Source: Sipunculus nudus
Lineage: Eukaryota; Annelida; Sipuncula; Golfingiida; Sipunculidae
Direction of reading: 5' to 3'
DNA: 64,000 nt
Assembly (NCBI GenBank): GCA_026874595.1
Contig: CM049306.1
Location: 56,233,519 to 56,297,518 of the forward strand
This document shows positions 57,846-64,000 of this stretch, piece by piece. Position 1 is the first letter of the stretch. Every line of letters starts with the position of its first letter. Under the pieces are notes generated by a model, which was not told the origin of the DNA, made no database searches, and worked only from the letters and a program-made list of their open reading frames with translations. The translations under genes were made by a program, and so were the position numbers.

Positions 57846-58943
57846 CTGTACTGCTGTTAGTGGTACCAACTAATACAAATGAAACTATACTGACAGCATG
57901 ACTCCCCATCCAGTAAAGTTACAAATACAGAAAAAGTACACGTCTGGTAGAAATAAATACATCAATGAAATGCAAGCATGTCCACTGGTAGAATACTCCA
58001 AGGATAAAAAAGGCAAAACCAAATGAGAGCTATTACAGGTAGTCAATAACACGCCTGACATGGTGAATCAATTGATGAAAGAGAGTCAGTAAATGATTAT
58101 TGCTGGCTTTTACTACAACTGATATGCTTTTTTACAGCTATGTATGACAAACTTTCATAACATCAGACAAATACTTACAACAAAACAAGTGACCCATGGG
58201 TCTCAAAGCTCAGCTGAAGTTTGAAATTTTTGCAAATGTTATATATGCAAAAATTCTATTGTAATGTTTTTCATATATATATAAGCATATGAGAAGCTAA
58301 GAGGAAGGGGATTTATTTTTACTTGGTTGCAGTAAAGTTCTTAATACATGATTGCAAAACTAATACTCTGACAAGACTGTCATGAAGAAAAACAGTAAAC
58401 GTTTTGAGATACTGTGATGCATATGAAAAATTTACAGATAGACAGGCAAGTGGATAGAACAGACTAATACCTTTATTACACTATCAAGGGAATAATGCAT
58501 TTAAGTTTATATAAAAGCCTATTTTTTAGCATATCCACTTTTTCCATTAATAGTTTTATCTGATTCATTTTTTATTTCCAAGTTTTCAAAATTTGCAATA
58601 AAAAAATCTGAAAATATAAGTTAAAACATCAGAATTCTAAGTTGCAATCATTATATATCCAGAGTGTGGCTCATATTGGGTCATATTATGCATACACATA
58701 TATTTTATTACTTTTAGATCACAAATGTTTAAACTGAATTTAAGGCCACAACATGGCATCTTCAAGATTATTCCTTGAATCACTATTAAAAAGTTTTGCA
58801 CATTGGAGTTTTCAGTACATGCTTAATTTTATTCACCAAAATAAAATAAAAGATTCAGCAAATTGGATAAAATAAAAACATCTTTTCAAATAAAGTATAC
58901 ACACTATTGGTTGAATGAGGGACAAACAATATCATTGTGCTAA

Positions 58944-59851
58944 CTAGAATACGGGTAGTCGACAAGCGACTACGTGTATCTGCTGAAATCAGAGTGGGAC
59001 GGGTGAAGTGAGGCATGGATTGAGTAACAAGGGGAAATAGAGTGAGGTGTGTTGCATATTACCATGAATTTCTGCAGCCAAAATGTGTATGTAGGTTGTG
59101 CCACCTGTCATAAAATCAAGAAAGCTCTCCAAGATGTATAAACCTGCAAAATTTTAGGCAGATAAGTCAAACCAGTGCAGAGATACGAGTGATTTTATCC
59201 CACTGCAGACAAACAGACAGACGCTGTGCAAAAATGGTTGCAGGTGGCGCCCCCAGTTTTGCGTGTGATAAAGAGTTATGTGAGATCTATACACATGCAA
59301 AATTTTGGCCCAATCGGTCCAACGGTTTCCGAGATATGAGCTTGGATGTCTGCAGTGTAAACGTGAATGTAGGTGGCGCCACCTGTCATAAATCAATCAA
59401 GCTCTCCAGGATGTATACAATTGCAAAATTTCACGTGGATAAGTCCAACCAATTCAGAGATATGAGTGATTTTATCCCAAGGCAGATGAACAGATGGACA
59501 CTGTGCAAAAATGGTTGCAGGTGGTGCCACCATTTTTTATGTATGTTATAAAGCTATCCAAGGGCTACATTTGGGCAAAACATTTTTTCCTGAGCGGTCA
59601 GTTCCTGACAGTTCCTGAGATATGTGGGTTAATGTGTCATAACAGACTCACAGACCCTGAGCGCAGAGGAAAGGTCAGAGGTCAAAACAAAATCGGGCTG
59701 CAGCAGTTCACATGTGACCTGAACATAATCCCGGGTTTCGTAAAATTCTGCCCAGTGGTTACGGAGGAGTTCTCCAGACACCTACGCGGCGGCAGCGTCC
59801 GACTGAAAACATATATTAAGTTTCGGCAAAACTCTGTTTTGGCGGATACAA
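58944..59851 (-). mobile_element. Non-autonomous Helitron, family A copy 5
   Basis: A|CTAGAATACGGG at the left and GGCGGATACAA|T at the right. Only about three GGTGGCGCCACC-type sites remain (near 59244, 59370 and 59518), some mutated. It forms the left arm of a tail-to-tail inverted pair with copy 6, 18 bases away. Confidence 0.82.
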
Positions 59852-59869
59852 TTACTATCTCAACTATAA

Positions 59870-61309
59870 TTGTATCCGCCAAAACAGAGTTTTGCGGATA
59901 CTGTTTTCAGCCCCCCGCCGCCGCCGCCCCCGCGTAGGTGTCTGGAGAACTCCTCCGTAACCGCTGGGCGGAATTTTACGAAACCCGGGATTATGTTCGG
60001 GTCACATGTGAACTGCTGCGCCTCTGACCTTTCCTCTGCGCTCTGCGTCTGTTTGTGCGTCTGTTTCCACACATAAACCCACATATCTCGGAAACCGTTT
60101 GACCGATCAGGAAAATTTTTGTGCACAAATGTAGCCCTTGGAGAGCTTTATAACATACACAAAAAATGGTGGCGCCACCTGCAACCATGTTTGCACAGTG
60201 TCCATCTGTTCGTCTGCCTTGGGTTAAAATCACTCATATCTCTGCAGTGAATTGACTAATTCACCTGAAATTCGGCATGCGTATACATCCTGGATAGCTT
60301 TTCTGATTTTATGACAGGTGGCGCCATCTACATTCACGTTTACGCTGCAGACATCCAAGCTCATATCTCGGGAACCGTTTGACCGATCAGGAAAATTTTT
60401 TTGCACAAATGTAGCCCTTGGAGAGCTTTATAACATACACAAAAAATGGTGGCGCCACCTGCAACCATGTTTGCACAGTGTCCATCTGTTCGTCTGCCTT
60501 GGATTAAAATCACTCATATCTCTGCAGTGACTTGACTAATTCACCTGAAATTCGGCATGCGTATACATCCTGGATAGCTTTTCTGATTTTATGACAGGTG
60601 GTGCCACCTACATTCACATTTACGCTACAGACATCCAAGCTCATATCTCGGGAACTGTTTGACCGGTTGGGCCAAAAAACTGCATGTGTATAGATCTCAC
60701 ATAGCTCTTTATCATACTGGTGGCGCCACCTGCAGTCATTTTTGCACAGCTCCTGTCTGTTTGTCTGCCATGGGATAAAATCACTCATATCTCAGCAGTG
60801 GTTTGACATATCTGCCTAAAATTTTTCAGGTTTATACATCCCTGACAGCTCTCTTGATTTTATGACAGGTGGCGCCACCTGCATTCTAGTTTATGCAGCA
60901 GACATCCAAGCTCATATCTTGGGAACTGTTTGACCGATTGGGCCAAAGTTTTGCATGTGTATAGTTCTCACATAGCTCTTTATCATACACAAAACTGGTG
61001 GCATCACCTGCAACCATTTTTGCTCAGCGTCCATCTGTTTGTCTGCCACGGGCTAAAATCACTCATATACATGTAGTGGTTTGACTTATCTGCCTTAAAT
61101 TTTGCATATGTATACAACTTGGACGGCTTTCTGGATTTTGTGGTGGGGGGGGGGGGCAACCTACATACACAATTTGGCTGCAGACATCCATGCTAATATG
61201 CAACACTTCACTCTATTTCCCCTTGCCACTCAATCCATGCCTCAATTCACCCGTTCCACTCTGATTTAGGCGGATACACGTAGTCGCTTGTCGACTACCC
61301 GTATTCTAG
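59870..61309 (+). mobile_element. Non-autonomous Helitron, family A copy 6 (inverted relative to the rest)
   Basis: Reads A|TTGTATCCGCCAAAACAGAG at its 5' end and GTAGTCGCTTGTCGACTAC, then CCGTATTCTAG|T at its 3' end. This shows the Helitron 3' hairpin and CTAG terminus in plus orientation. The interior units are in reverse of copies 1-5. A (CCG)n tract lies near 59910-59934. Confidence 0.85.
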
Positions 61310-62427
61310 TTTATTACTGAAATTAATAGTCAATTTCCCACCTGGTGAACTTTTTACTCTTCTGAAGTAAGTAATTTCTTATCTGATGAATATCCACAGT
61401 TTCATAGCAATACACCACTTTGTGGACACAATTAAATGTGCACTTTAATCATGGTACATTTAATCATTATGGTACAATACAAAATCTAAAATGTAGCATA
61501 GCCAAGAATAAGATTGAAAAAAAATCTGAAAATTATAACATTCATCTAGTTAATGCACCATTAAGGGGGGAATGTAGAGCAGAGGGGAAGCCAGCTAGTA
61601 GTGGCTAAGCTGTGCCAAGGAAACATACCTGGGGTGGGTTACATAACACAAGTGAAGGCTATACTACTAGGTGGGCTAGATGTAAACAACACTTGAAACG
61701 GTGTATGAAAACTTGAATAAAAGGTGCTCTTTTCAATCAAATCCTTTGAAAATTCTTATTTTAAAAGATTAAATCCTTATGTATGTATACTGTGAAAATT
61801 AAATCAACAGTGCTTACAGGGAAATAATGTGCCATTGCCAAAGTTGGACAAAATTTAAGGTACTGATTTTTTATTTAAGCTAATAACTGGAAAAATTTGC
61901 GAAATTCAGATCTAATTTTGGGTAAACAAATGAATCTTGATTAAATAAAGTGATATCCCTGAAAAAAAGTCTCCAGCTTCAGCATTTTTTATGTTGAGTG
62001 GGTAAATATATTTCCAGATTTTTAAAAATTGCATTATATTTGGCCCAATAACTTCCAAACAGTATGCAATACTGACCTAATTTTTGGTAAGTTCATAGAA
62101 AATGGATGGAAGAATATGAATACTAAATATGATCAAAAACAGATCAGTGGTTTTGATATTAGACAGCCTGAAGTGTAACAATGGCTTTTATTTAGGAAAA
62201 CAGAGGTTTTTCCTTAGTATATCAAAGGAATGAAGTCCTAGTCACCCAATTTATGGTATGGTAGAAGATTTTAGGAACATCTAACAGTATGCAAAATTTT
62301 GGATTCATAGGTCCAACAGTTTTCAAAATGTACTCTGTTAACGGACGGACAGATGGCCGGACGGACGGATGGATGACAAACAAAAGGCCACGAGTATAGC
62401 TCAGATGCCTTATGTTTAGCTGAGCTA

Positions 62428-64000
62428 AAAATTAAAGTACGTTAAATCAAACAAATTTTGGATTATTCTTGATCAGAATTGCACAGCTAGGAAATTTGGA
62501 AAGTAAGTATATGCGAATGTTTGCCAGGTTTAAAATCATTAAAGGTTTAAAATGATTTCAAGCATATTACATATGATTAAAATATCTATCCTTCTTGTTG
62601 GCTTAATTATTTTAGCTGTGTTCATTTAACTATGACTACACTGCTGCCATACAGGTTATTTAAATATATTTTACAGACTTCCTTTTCATAAAAATATTAA
62701 TATTTTATCAGCAAACCCTTATTAATAATATACATATTTCCTGAAAGGCAGGTCTGATTTACTAATTATCCTTAACAAAACCTAAGCTCATAATCCCTAA
62801 CATTTCTCTGTATATAAGCATACACCCGTAATCCAACTAAGAAATCTGTCTACACTGCTTCTCATGTTGATTACGTGTGAATTAGTTCTGGAGGATTCTT
62901 GGAGTTTGAGATGGGGATGAGGTCTCAGTCTGAGACCAGATAGAAGATCACTTGAGACGATCACAATGTCTGATCTCCAGACAGTTAAAGGTCACCCCAT
63001 GTGGACAGGTGGTCCTGTAACACTGCTGTATGTAAACTAATGAGAGGTCTAGCATAGTCTGACTTCCGCCTGTAGATATGCTATTGAAATTTGGCAATTA
63101 TTCTCTCAAACTACAATGTAATGACACTTTCTGACATTTAAGCTGATGTCAGGGACTGAAGATCAAATATGAGATGAAATTTACTGAAAAATTGAGTGTT
63201 TGTATTTTGCAACCTTATTGCACCATGTGGCCAAGTGACATTACACTTCTGTCATGGGTAACCAGACTCTCTTTGACAGTTACATTTTTTGGAATATTTA
63301 TTACACTAAACAACCAATCAACAGCTTTTAAATGCGGTTGTTTGAGCATGTGACCCATGACCTTGACCTCCATCCATGGGGATGAGATGTTGTAAAAAAA
63401 ATATACTTATTTTCTGATATATTGATATTATTGATTTAATAAAATATTTCACAAGGTATTGTTTTGCAGCTTATGTTTTTGTCAATTTATGAAAAACTTA
63501 ACCAATTTCAATGAACACGCCATTGTGGAGCAGACTATAGTGGACAGAACTGGTTGAAAAAGCATGTTTGATGATTAAAAGAAAGCAAATTATTAATCAT
63601 TATGAAATTTACATTATAGAAATACACCTAAAATAGTGACCTAGTAAATTCAGTCAGACTTGTACACCATGCTGAAAGATCAAGTTAATGATCAAGTTGT
63701 TGAAACTTGTTCACTGCATAAGATTCAGCTCTAATGCTAATTTGTGTCCTGTCTTTCTCATCTCTCTGACTGAGTTAGGATATTTTTTCCTGGTTCATAT
63801 GACTTCTTTCAAGGTACAAACATAATCATTTGTGACCTATTATTAAAGGTGCCCAATAACCTACCTTTTGAAAAAGAATTTGTGTGATTTCTGGGTTATA
63901 CTGTGTATATATTAATGATCTAAGGGTAATTTTTGTTGTGAAAAGTTGTTATACGGCCTTCTTGAAGGATTTGTGAACTTGTTTATCAACAACATGTTTG
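62428..64000. other. Presumed PHPT1 upstream intron or flank, nothing assigned
   Basis: I searched the minus strand for the missing PHPT1 exons (N-terminal strand and the piece ending in the catalytic histidine) and found none. At 63845 'ttaaaggtgcccaataacct' resembles the start of the TTAA-type repeat E end. No other feature. Confidence 0.4.

Larger units (their letters stand above)
58186..62427 (+). mobile_element. Helentron-like element, family B copy 4, interrupted by two Helitrons
   Basis: Starts CAAGTGACCCATGGGTCTCA..GCTCAGCTG and ends 'atagctcagatgccttatgt', 'ttagctgagcta', with a GGACGGACGGATGGATG tract before. Taking out 58944-61309 leaves about 1.88 kb, the same size as copy 1. The 3' module 'gtgcttacagggaaataatg' begins near 61810. 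All four family B copies have the same orientation. Confidence 0.72.

Overview
This is an intron-rich, AT-rich animal nuclear window. It carries the ends or bodies of ordinary conserved genes separated by a dense, nested layer of transposable elements. The mix (DIRS retrotransposon, non-autonomous Helitrons with a minisatellite core, Helentron-like elements with GACGGACGG runs, pogo-like and other inverted-repeat elements) resembles a marine invertebrate, perhaps a bivalve mollusc. That taxonomic guess is inference, not something the sequence proves.

Genes. (1) The 5' end of an APPL endosomal adaptor gene lies on the minus strand: exon 1 at 22812-22865 and exon 2 at 19067-19165. Everything below 19067 is its intron 2, and exon 3 is outside the window. 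(2) A complete PSMD6 (Rpn7, 26S proteasome lid) gene of 8 exons lies on the plus strand from 25704 to 40650. All splice phases close and it gives 389 residues. APPL and PSMD6 are head to head across about 2.8 kb filled with pentanucleotide and TA repeats and a few inverted-repeat elements. (3) Just downstream is a possible two-exon small gene of 85 codons (41097-41240 and 42425-42538). (4) The two 3' exons of a PHPT1 (14 kDa phosphohistidine phosphatase) gene are on the minus strand at 57183-57307 and 53982-54062. Weaker exon-like pieces occur at 43149-43190 and 48080-48145.

Mobile DNA. APPL intron 2 holds a structurally complete but decayed DIRS-type tyrosine-recombinase retrotransposon (4827-12355), with inverted terminal repeats and an internal complementary region. 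Its reverse transcriptase is split by a Helentron-like element ('family B', 7714-9620). Four B copies and six copies of a non-autonomous Helitron ('family A') are present. A copies sit inside two B copies, and one A copy sits inside a tandem array derived from APPL exon 2, so insertion order and target sites can be read directly. Two A copies form a tail-to-tail inverted pair (58944-61309). PSMD6 intron 1 holds a 3.16 kb inverted-repeat transposon with a 9-bp target duplication, a LINE C-terminal remnant inside it, and a recent 548-bp tandem duplication. A hammerhead-ribozyme-like fold sits between two TA tracts at 49533-49580.

Most notable: partial exon duplications that carry splice acceptors lie next to real exons in both APPL (nine copies) and PSMD6 (one copy), and the copies read into stop codons soon after the acceptor. 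No tRNA, rRNA or CRISPR was seen.
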